Below, piece after piece: positions 33,757 to 44,000 of a stretch of DNA of 56,108 bases. This DNA is from Lentisphaerae bacterium RIFOXYA12_FULL_48_11. Its GTDB lineage: Bacteria > Verrucomicrobiota > Kiritimatiellia > UBA8416 > YA12-FULL-48-11. The notes beneath the pieces were generated by a model. It did no database searches. It saw nothing but the letters and a program-made list of their open reading frames with translations, and had not been told where the DNA came from. Each line of letters starts with the position of its first letter. The stretch's first letter is position 1. The stretch is taken from contig MHBM01000305.1 of the NCBI GenBank assembly GCA_001804885.1, positions 453 to 56,560 on the forward strand, read 5' to 3'. A program made the translations under genes and the position numbers.

Positions 33757-36171
33757 ATGGTAAAACAAATGACGGATGGGAATAAAAACTTTGTGACTGA
33801 ACAGATTGAGCTGTCTGTGGTCGATGTCGCTGTGGCTGAGCATGGCCGAAAGCCGTCTGCTGTTATTCCTATTCTTCAGAAAATTCAGCAGCACTTTCAT
33901 TATTTGCCGGATGAAGCGCTGAGGAGGGTTTGTGATTTAACCGAAATAACGCCGGCAGCCATTACGGGAGTTTCTTCTTTTTACTCGCAGTTCCGCCACA
34001 AGCCCGTTGGTCGGCACATTATCAGTGTTTGTCATGGAACAGCATGCCATGTGAAGGGTGCTGGACTGATACAGGACGCATTGGTTCGATATCTGAAAAT
34101 ACCGGACGGGGAAGACACAGACCCAGGGAGAGTATTTACCATCGAAAAAGTTGCATGCCTTGGCTGTTGTACACTTGCTCCGGTTATTAAAATTGATGGT
34201 CTGACGTATGGCCATCTGACTCCGGATACGGTGGGCCGTGCAATCCGAGATTTTCTTGCGCTTGAGCAACGTTACATTGTTCCTCGTAAAGCAGGTGAAC
34301 AACCTGAAAGGCCAAAAGGGCTTACAGAGATCAGGATCGGGGTTGGTTCATGCTGCGTTGCTGGAGGAAGTCACAAAGTCAGGCAGGAGCTGGAATCCGA
34401 AATCCAGAAAATAGGCGCAGATGTGATCATAAAACCGGTTGGTTGTGTAGGTATGTGCCACCAGACTCCGCTTGTTCAGATTGTCTCGGAAAAGGGAGAG
34501 CCCGTTACCTATGCCAAGGTTAACGCTGATGCCGCTGCACAGATTGTCCGGCGCCATTTCAAACCGAATGGTTTTTTGCGCACTGTAAGGAGTGAACTCT
34601 CTTCGGCATTGGAGCATTTATTGACTGATGAAACATGGGAGCCGGTGAATCGGTACGAGCTGGATGTCAGAGATGCACCAGTTTGCTCTTTTCTAGGGAA
34701 ACAGAAAAGAATTGCAAGCGAATGGTGTGGAAGCATGGATCCTTTGGATATTGATGAATATAGTAGAAATCAAGGATTCCTTGCTCTCCGGAAGTGCGTT
34801 TGTGGATTAAGTACTGAATCTATTGTGGACAGTCTAATAAAGTCCGGTTTGCGGGGAAGGGGGGGGGCTGGGTTCCCTACAGGGCGGAAGTGGACGCTTG
34901 TCAGGAATGCTTCCGGTCCTGTCAAATATATTGTCTGTAATGGGGATGAAGGTGATCCAGGTGCGTTTATGGATAGAATGCTGCTGGAGTCTTTTCCCTA
35001 CAGGGTTCTTGAAGGCATGGTCATTGCAGCTTATGCCATTGGTGCAAGTGAAGGTTATTTGTATATTCGAGCGGAATATCCGCTTGCCCTGCAACGAGTG
35101 CGAAAAGCTATTGCCGTTATGAAAGAAAAGGGTTTTCTAGGGAAGAATATCTGCGGGAGCGGATTCAGTCTTGATCTGAAAATTGCAGAAGGTGCAGGTG
35201 CTTTTGTTGCCGGAGAAGAAACTGCATTGCTGGCCGCGATTGAAGGTAAGAGAAGTATGCCGAGATTCAGGCCACCTTATCCTGCTGAGAATGGTTTATG
35301 GGGGAAACCCACAAATATTAATAATGTTGAAACATATGCAATGGTGCCATGGATCATGCGGAACGGCGTTGAAGCTTTTGTTTCAATGGGTACAGAGACC
35401 AGCAAGGGAACCAAAGTGTTCAGTCTGGCAGGAAAGGTGGTCAGGGGTGGATTGATCGAGGTTCCAATGGGTATAACAGTTCGCCAAATCGTTGAGGAAA
35501 TAGGTGGCGGAACAGCAGGTGGCCGGAAATTCAAGGCGGTACAGATCGGAGGACCATCAGGTGGTTGTATTCCCGAGTCTCTTGCAGATACCAGCGTTGA
35601 TTACGAAGCACTCGAGGCTGCAGGATGTATTATGGGATCAGGGGGAATGGTTGTCTTGGACGAGACCGATTGCATGGTTGATATCGCCAGGTACTTCATG
35701 ACTTTCACGCAGAGGGAATCATGTGGCAAGTGTACGCATTGCCGAATAGGTACAAAACGCATGCTGGAGATTCTTGAAAGAATCTGTGATGGCAGGGGGG
35801 AGCAGGGAGACATAGAACGATTAGAGCATCTAGGCCAAACTATAAGGGCCGGAAGTCTTTGCGGTTTGGGCAAAACTGCGCCAAATCCTGTCCTTTCCAC
35901 CATTAAGCATTTTCGAAATGAGTATGAGGCGCATCTTCAAGGACGTTGTCCAGCAGGCAAGTGCAGGGCCTTGATTACATATTATATTAATGATGATTGT
36001 ATCGGTTGTACCAGATGTGCACAGGCATGTCCTGTTGATGCAATTGAACTGCTTCCGTATCAGAAACATAAGATCCAGCATGAAAAGTGTACCAGGTGTG
36101 ATACCTGCAGGCAGGTATGTCCCTCAGATGCAGTTAGAGTGAGGCACGCAAAAATGGGAGTGAGCGGGTAA
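33757..36171 (+). CDS. HndA-HndB-HndC fusion: NAD(P)H-oxidising iron-sulfur flavoprotein
   Basis: 804 residues joining three normally separate subunits. HndA/NuoE-like (about 1-165) with the full [2Fe-2S] set CHGTAC and CLGCC; HndB-like thioredoxin-fold ferredoxin (about 185-275) with GSCC and GCVGMC; HndC/NuoF-like (about 300-735) with FMN/NADH motifs GRGGAGFPTGRKW and NGDEGDPGAFMDR and [4Fe-4S] SCGKCTHC; and a C-terminal two-cluster ferredoxin (CIGCTRCAQACP, CTRCDTCRQVCP). This should oxidise or reduce NAD(P)H at FMN. No hydrogenase catalytic subunit is beside it; the partner is probably the next gene, which overlaps by one base. ATG 33769 is an alternative start. Confidence 0.92.
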   Translation: MVKQMTDGNKNFVTEQIELSVVDVAVAEHGRKPSAVIPILQKIQQHFHYLPDEALRRVCDLTEITPAAITGVSSFYSQFRHKPVGRHIISVCHGTACHVKGAGLIQDALVRYLKIPDGEDTDPGRVFTIEKVACLGCCTLAPVIKIDGLTYGHLTPDTVGRAIRDFLALEQRYIVPRKAGEQPERPKGLTEIRIGVGSCCVAGGSHKVRQELESEIQKIGADVIIKPVGCVGMCHQTPLVQIVSEKGEPVTYAKVNADAAAQIVRRHFKPNGFLRTVRSELSSALEHLLTDETWEPVNRYELDVRDAPVCSFLGKQKRIASEWCGSMDPLDIDEYSRNQGFLALRKCVCGLSTESIVDSLIKSGLRGRGGAGFPTGRKWTLVRNASGPVKYIVCNGDEGDPGAFMDRMLLESFPYRVLEGMVIAAYAIGASEGYLYIRAEYPLALQRVRKAIAVMKEKGFLGKNICGSGFSLDLKIAEGAGAFVAGEETALLAAIEGKRSMPRFRPPYPAENGLWGKPTNINNVETYAMVPWIMRNGVEAFVSMGTETSKGTKVFSLAGKVVRGGLIEVPMGITVRQIVEEIGGGTAGGRKFKAVQIGGPSGGCIPESLADTSVDYEALEAAGCIMGSGGMVVLDETDCMVDIARYFMTFTQRESCGKCTHCRIGTKRMLEILERICDGRGEQGDIERLEHLGQTIRAGSLCGLGKTAPNPVLSTIKHFRNEYEAHLQGRCPAGKCRALITYYINDDCIGCTRCAQACPVDAIELLPYQKHKIQHEKCTRCDTCRQVCPSDAVRVRHAKMGVSG

Positions 36172-37739
36172 TGCTTGAATTGATGCTAAACGGCAAGAAG
36201 ATTTCCATTAAAGAGGGCGCAACCATCCTCGATGCAGCGAATGCCGCTGGTGTGAATATTCCGACCATGTGTCATTTGAAAGGTCATTCAAGCTTTACGT
36301 CCTGCATGGTATGCGTGGTCAAGGAGCATGTCTCGGGCAGGTTGATTCCTTCATGCACTGCCCCCGTGGCGAATGGAATGATTATTGATACGGACAGCAC
36401 AGAGGTCCATCACGCCAGGAAAAGTGCTCTCGATCTATTGTTGAGTGAGCATGTAGGAGATTGTGAGGCTCCTTGCAGGCTTACCTGTCCTGCTCATATG
36501 AATATTCCACTGATGATTCGTCAGATTGCTTCCGGTAAGATGACTGAGGCAATAGAGACCATAAAAGAACATATTTCCATCCCTGCTGTTCTGGGGCGTA
36601 TATGTCCCGCCCCATGTGAAAAGGGCTGTAGACGTTCAAGATTTGATTCTTCTGTTGCAATTTGCCTGTTGAAACGTTTTGTGGCGGATATTGATCTCTA
36701 CTCAAAATCACCTCACATTCCTGTCTGCGGCATATCTACCGGGAGGAATGTGGCCATTGTCGGTGCTGGTCCCGCAGGCCTCTCTGCCGCATACTATCTT
36801 GCCCGATGTGGTCATCAGTGCACAATATTTGACGACAGACAGGAGCCGGGGGGGCAACTTCGATATGGAGTACCTGAAAATATTCTGCCTCGGCAGGTAT
36901 TGGATAAAGAGGTAGAGGTGCTCAAGAAGTTGGGAATTTTGTTCGAAATGAAAATGAAGGTAGGCAAAGATATTAGCATTTGTGAACTCAGAGAGAAGTT
37001 CGATGCCCTTGTATTGGCTCCAGGTAAAAAAGATCAATACAGTCTGCTGTCATGGTTGGTGAAGACAACAGAGAAAGGTATTGTGATTGATGCTCATACG
37101 CATATGACATCAGAATCAGGAGTATTTGCAGGTGGTGCAGTTGTTCATGAAGGCAGGCTGGCTGTGCGTGCTGTAGGACATGGCCGGAATATGGCCGTTT
37201 CCATCGATCATTTTCTTAAAAAAATACCGGTTACTGGTGTTTTGAGACGTTTTGAATCACGTATCGGGAAAATCCATGAACCTGAAATCATTGAGTTTAT
37301 GAAGGAGTCTGACTGTTCTCAAAGTATTGAGCCTTCCGGTGGTGCAACTGCAGGGTTTTGCGTGGATGAGGCGGTAAGGGAGAGTAAACGTTGTATGCAC
37401 TGCGATTGCAGAAAACAGGATGACTGTAAACTTCGTGATTTAGCTGAAAAATATTCTGCAAGCCCCAAGCATTTCAACGTGGAAGGCAGGAAGCCATTCA
37501 CCAGGGTTACCACCCATACATCTGTTGTTTTTGAATCCGGCAAATGTATAAAGTGTGGTTTATGTGTGAGAATTACCGAAAAAGCCCATGAAACATATGG
37601 CCTGACATTTGTCGGGAGGGGGTTCGATACTTTTGTAGGGATCCCATTCAATGAATCACTGGGAGCGGGGCTTCAGACAACGGCAGAAGAATGCGTTAAA
37701 CAGTGCCCGACAGGGGCGCTTGCTTTTAAGAATTGCTGA
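36171..37739 (+). CDS. [2Fe-2S]/GltD-like/[4Fe-4S] flavoprotein lacking the NAD(P)H subdomain
   Basis: 522 residues. An N-terminal [2Fe-2S] domain (Cys about 35, CMVC near 46) resembles HndD/HoxU N-termini. It is followed by a GltD-type Fe-S helical domain (CRLTCPAHMNIP, CPAPCEKGCRRSR) and an FAD Rossmann motif (VAIVGAGPAGLSAAYYLA, about 196). From VLAPGKK (about 287) the protein jumps within some 20 residues to the second FAD motif SGVFAGGAVVHEG (about 317). The second Rossmann domain that binds NADPH in GltD is thus absent. The C-terminus has CIKCGLC with CPTGAL for one [4Fe-4S] cluster. It probably takes electrons from the upstream fusion and passes them on through FAD and clusters. Confidence 0.85.
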   Translation: MLELMLNGKKISIKEGATILDAANAAGVNIPTMCHLKGHSSFTSCMVCVVKEHVSGRLIPSCTAPVANGMIIDTDSTEVHHARKSALDLLLSEHVGDCEAPCRLTCPAHMNIPLMIRQIASGKMTEAIETIKEHISIPAVLGRICPAPCEKGCRRSRFDSSVAICLLKRFVADIDLYSKSPHIPVCGISTGRNVAIVGAGPAGLSAAYYLARCGHQCTIFDDRQEPGGQLRYGVPENILPRQVLDKEVEVLKKLGILFEMKMKVGKDISICELREKFDALVLAPGKKDQYSLLSWLVKTTEKGIVIDAHTHMTSESGVFAGGAVVHEGRLAVRAVGHGRNMAVSIDHFLKKIPVTGVLRRFESRIGKIHEPEIIEFMKESDCSQSIEPSGGATAGFCVDEAVRESKRCMHCDCRKQDDCKLRDLAEKYSASPKHFNVEGRKPFTRVTTHTSVVFESGKCIKCGLCVRITEKAHETYGLTFVGRGFDTFVGIPFNESLGAGLQTTAEECVKQCPTGALAFKNC

Positions 37740-37746
37740 GGCAGAG

Positions 37747-39033
37747 ATGAAAATAGTGCAGATAATACCGGGAGTAGCCGGTGCATTTTACTGCCAGAAC
37801 TGCATGCGTGACCGGGAATTTGTCATGGAGTTACGGGCACGAGGTCACGACGTGATAATGGCACCCATGTACCTTCCGGTTTTTGCCGAGGGTGAGGATA
37901 TTGCCATGGACGTTCCTGTTTTTTATGGAGCTGTTAGTGTTTACCTAAGTCAATATCTGCCATGGTTTGGGAACCTCCCTCAGTTTATCAAGCGGTTCAT
38001 TAACTCGAGGCATTTATTAAAATGGGTTGCCAGCAAGGCCGGAACCATGAGGGCCAGCGGACTTGAGGGTATGACTCTTTCAGTGCTTTCAGGCGAGGGT
38101 GGGGCGCAAAAAGAGGAACTTGACAGGTTGATTTTATGGCTTAAATCAGAAGAAAAACCGGATATTGTTCATCTCTCCAATGCACTTCTCCTTGGACTTG
38201 CCAAACGTATAAAAAACGAACTTGGTGTGCCTGTCGTGTGCACTTTGCAGGATGAAAACTCATGGATCAATTCCATGGATGTATTCTCAGCCCGGAAAGC
38301 ATGGCAGATAATGGCTGAAAAAGCTGCGGACGTTGCCGCTTTTCTGCCTGTCAGCCACTACTACAGCAGCCTGATGCAGGAACAGCTGGGACAGGATGCC
38401 AAAAGGTTCCACGTTGTGCCGATAGGGATCAATACAGATGGTTATCTGCCTTCCGATTTGTCGCCTGATACGCCGGTGATAGGTTACCTTTCACGAATGA
38501 CGTCTTCTCTGGGGCTCGAAGTACTTGTTGATGCTTTCATGATGATGAAGGTCAACAACAGGCTGAGAAATCTCAGGTTGCGTGTAATGGGTGGCCGTGT
38601 AAGAGAGGATGTCTCTTTCTTGAAAAAGCTCAAACAGAAACTGGAAAAATGGCATATGCAAGACGATGTCGATTTTTTCGAAGATTTCGGCAGGGGTCAG
38701 CGTATTGATTTTCTCAGATCACTGTCGGTTCTGACTGTACCTATGCTGCAGCCTGAAGCTTTTGGCATGTTTATGCTTGAGGCAATGGCCGCGGGTGTTC
38801 CTGTTGTAGAGCCCAGAATTGGTGCGTTCCCTGAGATTATAGAAGTGACTGGTGGTGGAGTATGTTATGATCCTAATGATGCCGTAACACTGGCAAAAGT
38901 ACTTGAGCAGACACTACTGGATAGAAAAAGGTTGGAAGAGATGGGACGCTTGGGCAGGGAATATGTTCGTGCAAGGTTTAGCGTCAAAGTTACTGCTGAG
39001 AGTGTGCTGGAGATTTACAGGAAATGTCTATGA
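37747..39033 (+). CDS. GT-B glycosyltransferase, family 4-like
   Basis: 428 residues beginning MKIVQIIPGVAGAFYCQNC. The C-terminal half has the sugar-nucleotide EX7E motif in PEAFGMFMLEAMAAGVPVVE. The N-terminal ERGHDV-like region (ELRARGHDVIMAPMY) binds the acceptor side. The frame runs back into the previous gene, but the ATG at 37747 has GAGG upstream and gives the normal N-terminus. Acceptor unknown. Its stop overlaps the next propeller gene, so it belongs to the same transcription unit and may modify a cell-surface or periplasmic component of the system. Confidence 0.88.
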   Translation: MKIVQIIPGVAGAFYCQNCMRDREFVMELRARGHDVIMAPMYLPVFAEGEDIAMDVPVFYGAVSVYLSQYLPWFGNLPQFIKRFINSRHLLKWVASKAGTMRASGLEGMTLSVLSGEGGAQKEELDRLILWLKSEEKPDIVHLSNALLLGLAKRIKNELGVPVVCTLQDENSWINSMDVFSARKAWQIMAEKAADVAAFLPVSHYYSSLMQEQLGQDAKRFHVVPIGINTDGYLPSDLSPDTPVIGYLSRMTSSLGLEVLVDAFMMMKVNNRLRNLRLRVMGGRVREDVSFLKKLKQKLEKWHMQDDVDFFEDFGRGQRIDFLRSLSVLTVPMLQPEAFGMFMLEAMAAGVPVVEPRIGAFPEIIEVTGGGVCYDPNDAVTLAKVLEQTLLDRKRLEEMGRLGREYVRARFSVKVTAESVLEIYRKCL

Positions 39034-40223
39034 GACAACTTGATATTCGTTCTTTTGCTGTGACTCTTTCTTTTTGTATATTTGCCGTTCAGGCTGTAAT
39101 GGCGGCTGCTGCAGCCGATGAAAATCTTAATCACACTTCGAGCTGGCCAATTTATCATGGTGATTCAGGGTTGAGAGGGAGGGCAAACTGCAGCCTGCCC
39201 TCCAAACTTTCAGTCCTGTGGCGCTATAAAGTGGGTGCCTCAATATCCATGGCACCTGTTGTAGGAGGAGGGACAATTATTCTCACTGCAGATAATGGTG
39301 AGTTGCACTCCGTGAAAACCAGTGGCGAAAAAGCATGGGCTGTAGCGATTCAGAACCCGCCTGCAGGAACCAATGTAAATAAACAGGTTGAACAATTTTC
39401 TTCACCGCCTTTATTCTGCAACGGAAAAGTAATAGTCGGTTCAGATGCAGGATATCTATATGCAGTTTTGCATGACACAGGGAAAACAATTTGGAAGTTT
39501 CATGTTGGGGAGAATGTTGTGTCAACGGCTAACTGGATTGAACGCAATGATTCAAAAGGGGCAGGTGTTGTGGTGATCTCACAGGCAGAAGGTGGCCTTG
39601 TCAGGGTCGATCTTGAGAAGGGGACCAAGGTGTGGACGACGGAACCAGTGGCCCGCAGTGATGGCTCTCCTGGTGTGGGTAAGGACTTTGTCGTTTTTGG
39701 AAGTTGTGACGCAGCTTTACATTTTTTCTCCAGTGCTGATGGTTCAATTAAAAAGAGGATAAACCTTGAAGGTGATGGGCAGATTGCCGGTGGGGTTGCG
39801 GTTGATGGCAATCTTGTATTTGCCGGGACGAGGGGTGGCTTGGCTGTATGTGCTGATGTTTCAAAATCAGCAATTGTCTGGACTAACCAGATCAGCAACA
39901 GTGAAACATTTGCAACTCCAGCCCTTACGGATGACAGGCTGATCACAGGAGCAAATGATGGCAGGATTTACTGTCTGGACCGGAATGGCGGGAAGATTAT
40001 ATGGAAAACAAAGGTCAGAGGGGATCCTCTTTCGCCTGTCGTTGCGGGGGATAAGGTCGTCGTTTCCTCTGGTGGCACGCTTTATATGCTAAGTCTTAAA
40101 GATGGTGCGGAATTGTGGTCTGACAAACCTTCTGATACTATTACTTCACCGGCTGTATTTGACGAAAAGGTTGTTGTCGGAACAGACGATGGATTCCTGA
40201 TAATGTATGGTGCAGGAAAATGA
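39024..40223 (+). CDS. Exported PQQ-like beta-propeller protein 5 (BamB-like)
   Basis: 399 residues: signal peptide ending near AVMAAAAADE, then a regular propeller with blades such as VLHDTGKTIWKF, VDLEKGTKVWTT and LSLKDGAELWSD. Unlike propellers 1-4 it begins WPIYHGDSGLRG, so it lacks the WPxFRG motif and looks more like BamB. Start ATG 39024 overlaps the glycosyltransferase stop; a second ATG two codons later is equally possible. Followed after 30 bases by the ABC ATPase gene, so perhaps tied to outer-membrane or lipoprotein export. Confidence 0.83.
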   Translation: MSMRQLDIRSFAVTLSFCIFAVQAVMAAAAADENLNHTSSWPIYHGDSGLRGRANCSLPSKLSVLWRYKVGASISMAPVVGGGTIILTADNGELHSVKTSGEKAWAVAIQNPPAGTNVNKQVEQFSSPPLFCNGKVIVGSDAGYLYAVLHDTGKTIWKFHVGENVVSTANWIERNDSKGAGVVVISQAEGGLVRVDLEKGTKVWTTEPVARSDGSPGVGKDFVVFGSCDAALHFFSSADGSIKKRINLEGDGQIAGGVAVDGNLVFAGTRGGLAVCADVSKSAIVWTNQISNSETFATPALTDDRLITGANDGRIYCLDRNGGKIIWKTKVRGDPLSPVVAGDKVVVSSGGTLYMLSLKDGAELWSDKPSDTITSPAVFDEKVVVGTDDGFLIMYGAGK

Positions 40224-40253
40224 TAAGAGATTCTGGTAACTATTGGAGATTTA

Positions 40254-40931
40254 ATGCCTATCCTAGTGCTTGAAAATATCGGAAAGACATATCCTTCAGG
40301 GCCTAACGGTACAGTTGAGATTCTTAAAGGTGTCAACCTGGTGATGGAGCCTAGCCAGACATGTGCCATCGTGGGCCCTTCCGGTTCTGGAAAAAGTACA
40401 CTCCTGAATATAGTTGGTACTTTGGATTTTTCAACAACAGGCCGGGTATTGATGGATGGACAGGATGTTTCCATGTTTGATAATGCGGATAAGGCGGTTT
40501 TTCGTAACAGGCGAATAGGTTTTGTGTTTCAGTTGCACCATCTGCTTCCGCAATGCAGTGTTCTGGAAAACGTTTTGATTCCGGCAATTGTCAACAAGGA
40601 TACAGGTGATGCCGAAAAAAGGGCAGATGCGCTGCTCGAAACAGTAGGCCTTGGTGACAGGCGAAACCACAGGCCTGGACAGTTGTCAGGAGGAGAACGA
40701 CAGCGAGTGGCAGTCGTTCGGGCGATGATTAATAATCCGAAGATCCTGCTGGCAGATGAGCCAACCGGATCACTCGATAATAGCGGTGCGGAAAAGCTCG
40801 GAGATCTCATGGTGAAACTGAACAAACAGTTCGGCATGACATTGCTGGTAGTGACTCATTCAGAATCTCTGGCCGAACGCATGGACATGATTTATGAGCT
40901 TTCAAGTGCCTCTTTGACCCGAAAAAAATAA
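40254..40931 (+). CDS. LolD/MacB-type ABC transporter ATPase
   Basis: 225 residues with Walker A GPSGSGKST, Q loop (VFQLHHLLP), signature LSGGERQRVAVVRA and Walker B ILLADEPTG, followed by an H-loop His in VVTHSE. The Q-loop neighbourhood and short length match the LolD/MacB/FtsE group that drives mechanotransmission rather than substrate channelling. It pairs with the large FtsX-type permease downstream. Confidence 0.93.
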   Translation: MPILVLENIGKTYPSGPNGTVEILKGVNLVMEPSQTCAIVGPSGSGKSTLLNIVGTLDFSTTGRVLMDGQDVSMFDNADKAVFRNRRIGFVFQLHHLLPQCSVLENVLIPAIVNKDTGDAEKRADALLETVGLGDRRNHRPGQLSGGERQRVAVVRAMINNPKILLADEPTGSLDNSGAEKLGDLMVKLNKQFGMTLLVVTHSESLAERMDMIYELSSASLTRKK

Positions 40932-41000
40932 AGATCTCCAGAAAAAAGCCGACAGGAGTCATTCACGTGTCTGATTGCGGGGGACAAAGTTTGTTAAAAA

Positions 41001-44000
41001 ATGAAGCTCTTAGGACTTAGTATACGCAGTTCACTATTTTACTGGCGCAGTCACCTGAGTGTATTGACGGGAACTGCACTGGCATGTGCTATTCTTACGG
41101 GGGCGATGCTTGTTGGAGACTCCGTTCGTTATAGTCTCAATAAGAATGCTCTTCTTCGCCTTGGGAATATTCATTTTGCTTTAAATTCTTATGATCGTTA
41201 TTTTCGGGAGGATCTTGCTGTACGGCTTGAAGCAGAATCAGCTGTAAAGATGGTTCCTGCCCTGGTTATGCGTGGCATTGCACTGTGTCGGAAAGGTGAT
41301 AGAGGAGATGCCTTACAGGTTAACAATGTGCAGATAATTGGTGTTGACGAGCGATTCTGGACGCTCTCAGGCATAGCTGAATCTCCGGTTTTGTCAAATG
41401 AAAGTATTGCGGTTAATAGAAAACTTGCAGCCAAACTTGGTATAGCTGCGGGTGATGAAATATCAATACGTTTCGGCAAGCCATCACTGCTGCCTAGAGA
41501 TGCGCCTCTTTCTTCACGGAAAAGTGATGAGACAGTGAGGGGGGCGTTTGTCTTGTCTGGAGTAGTCGATGATTCACAATTGGGCAGGTTCAGTCTGTAT
41601 GCAAATCAAATTGTTCCGTACAATGTGTTTGTGAGTTTGCAGTGGCTGCAGAAGAACTCTTTGCTGGAGGGGCGTTCAAATTTGCTTCTGACAGCAGGTA
41701 AGAATGAGATTACTCCAGTTCAATTGAATGAATGCATAAAGAAAACGTGGAATATAGAAGATATAGGTCTGGTTATTCGAGATTTCCCAAAACGTGAACT
41801 GTTGCAGCTCGAAAGCGACCGAGTTTTCCTTGATCCATTCATAACCAGCGAAGCGTTGAAAATAGAGCAATCTGCTGGTTCTCTGACATATCTGGTGAAT
41901 TCGATTTACAGGACATCCGACAATGGCTCTTTGGGCACACCGTATTCTTTTGTTGAAGCACTCTCGCCATCACCTGCAGGAATACTCGGAGTTGTTCCCG
42001 AAGATATGCGAGATGACGAAATTATTCTTAACAAGTGGATGGCTGACTGTCTTTCTGCAAAGTCAGGTGATGATGTTTCGATATCATACTACGAACTTAC
42101 GTCAGTAAACAAATTTGTGGAGAAAACCACGAATTATAAAGTCCATGCTGTACTTGACATGCATGAAATAACTGGAGAGTTGGATCTTGCTCCCAGATTT
42201 CCCGGACTTACAGATGCCGAAAGGTGTACGGAATGGGACATTGGTATGCCGATGGACCGGGTGAAAATAGAGGATAAAGCAAACGAAACATACTGGAAGG
42301 CCTATCGTCATACTCCCAAGGCTTTTGTTACACTGGCGGCTGGCCAAAAAATGTGGGCGAACAGATTTGGTAATCTTACCGCTGCACGTTATTCAACCCA
42401 GAGGTATAACAAACAGCAGATTCTGCGGATATTACGTGACACAGTCGATCCCATCGATGCCGGCTTGACTTTTCTGCCTGTGCGGGAAAGTGCTCTTAAG
42501 GCTGTAAATGAATCAATGGATTTTGGCCAGTTGTTTGTCGGAATGAGTTTTTTTCTTGTGATTTCCGCTTTGATGTTGACCGGTTTGCTTTTTGCTTTCG
42601 GTATTCAGCAAAGATCTACGGAGATGGGAATACTCCTGGCAACAGGTTTTACTCCTGTGACGGTAAGAAACATTCTTATGTTGGAAAGTTGTCTTGTAGC
42701 AGGTGCAGGTGCTGTTGCCGGTGCTTTTCTAGCGACGTTCTACACTCGTGGTTTGATATGGGGATTGGGCAATTACTGGCAGGGTGCCGTGGCTGGCTCA
42801 ACAATATTCTATCACGCTCAACCGCTGACGGTCTTCATCGGTGCAATTACCAGTTTTGTGTGCGCCATGCTTTCTATGCTGTTTTCCATCAGGCGCGAAA
42901 CTGGAAGGACTGTTCATGCACTACTTTCGGAATATATCGGGGAGGATACCCCTGTTAAAGGTAATAAAGCTCGCGGGCAATGGCTCTGGTTTGTTTTTCC
43001 GTCTGCTGGATTGATTATTGCCGCATGGGTAATTGTTAATTCCATTACTACAGGAATGCATAATGCAACGGAATCGTTCTTTATTTCCGGTGCTTTATTG
43101 CTTGCGTCCTCTATTGGTTTGACCAGGCAGGTTCTTGTCAAGTGGACCAGCCCTGGTAACTTTATGTCTCTCAGTGGGCTTGCTGTGCGAAATACAGGTC
43201 GCAGGCGGGGTAGAAGCCTTGCCGTTGTATCACTCCTTGCTTGTGGTTGCTTCATGGTTTTTGCGGTTTGCTCGATGCAGATGGACGTGAGTGCAAATGC
43301 ATGGATGAGATTCTCCGGGACGGGAGGCTTTGCATTATTCGGGGAATCGACCATTCCAATCCAGGTGGACATAAATAGTCCTGAGGGCCGGCATAAACTA
43401 AGATTGGATGGGGATGATTTGCTTAACGATGTGAGGATCGTGTCAGTCAAGGTGAGAGATGGTGATGATGCGAGTTGTCTGAATTTGAATCGTGCACAGG
43501 TATCTAGATTGCTTGGTGTTGATGCCGCTGAATTCCTGGCTCGCAATGCTTTCATGGTCGATGAAAAAAAAGAAAAAACATGGGAGTTGCTGAACAAGGC
43601 CCTGCCCGGGGGCGAGATTCCGGGAATAGCCGGAGATGCAGATACGGCCACGTGGGGCTTGAAAAAGAAAACAGGTAAAGATGGCGACGTTCTTATTTAC
43701 AGAGATGAGAAAGGGCAACAGTTAAAGGTTAAACTTGTCGGCAAGTTGCCGATGCGATTGTCGGTTTTCCAGGGAACCGTTCTTATATCTTCCTCTGCAT
43801 TTGCAGCGAAGTATCCATCAGAGAGCGGCTACCGAATATTTCTGGTGGATGCACCGCGAGGCGATTTAAAGAAAGTTGATGATTTGCTTTCCCAGGCACT
43901 TGGGAAATACGGAATTGATTTTATAGAAAGTGTCGACCGCTTAAAAGAATTCTATGCCGTTGAATCAACATATATGTCCATGTTCCTGGTGCTAGGAGGG

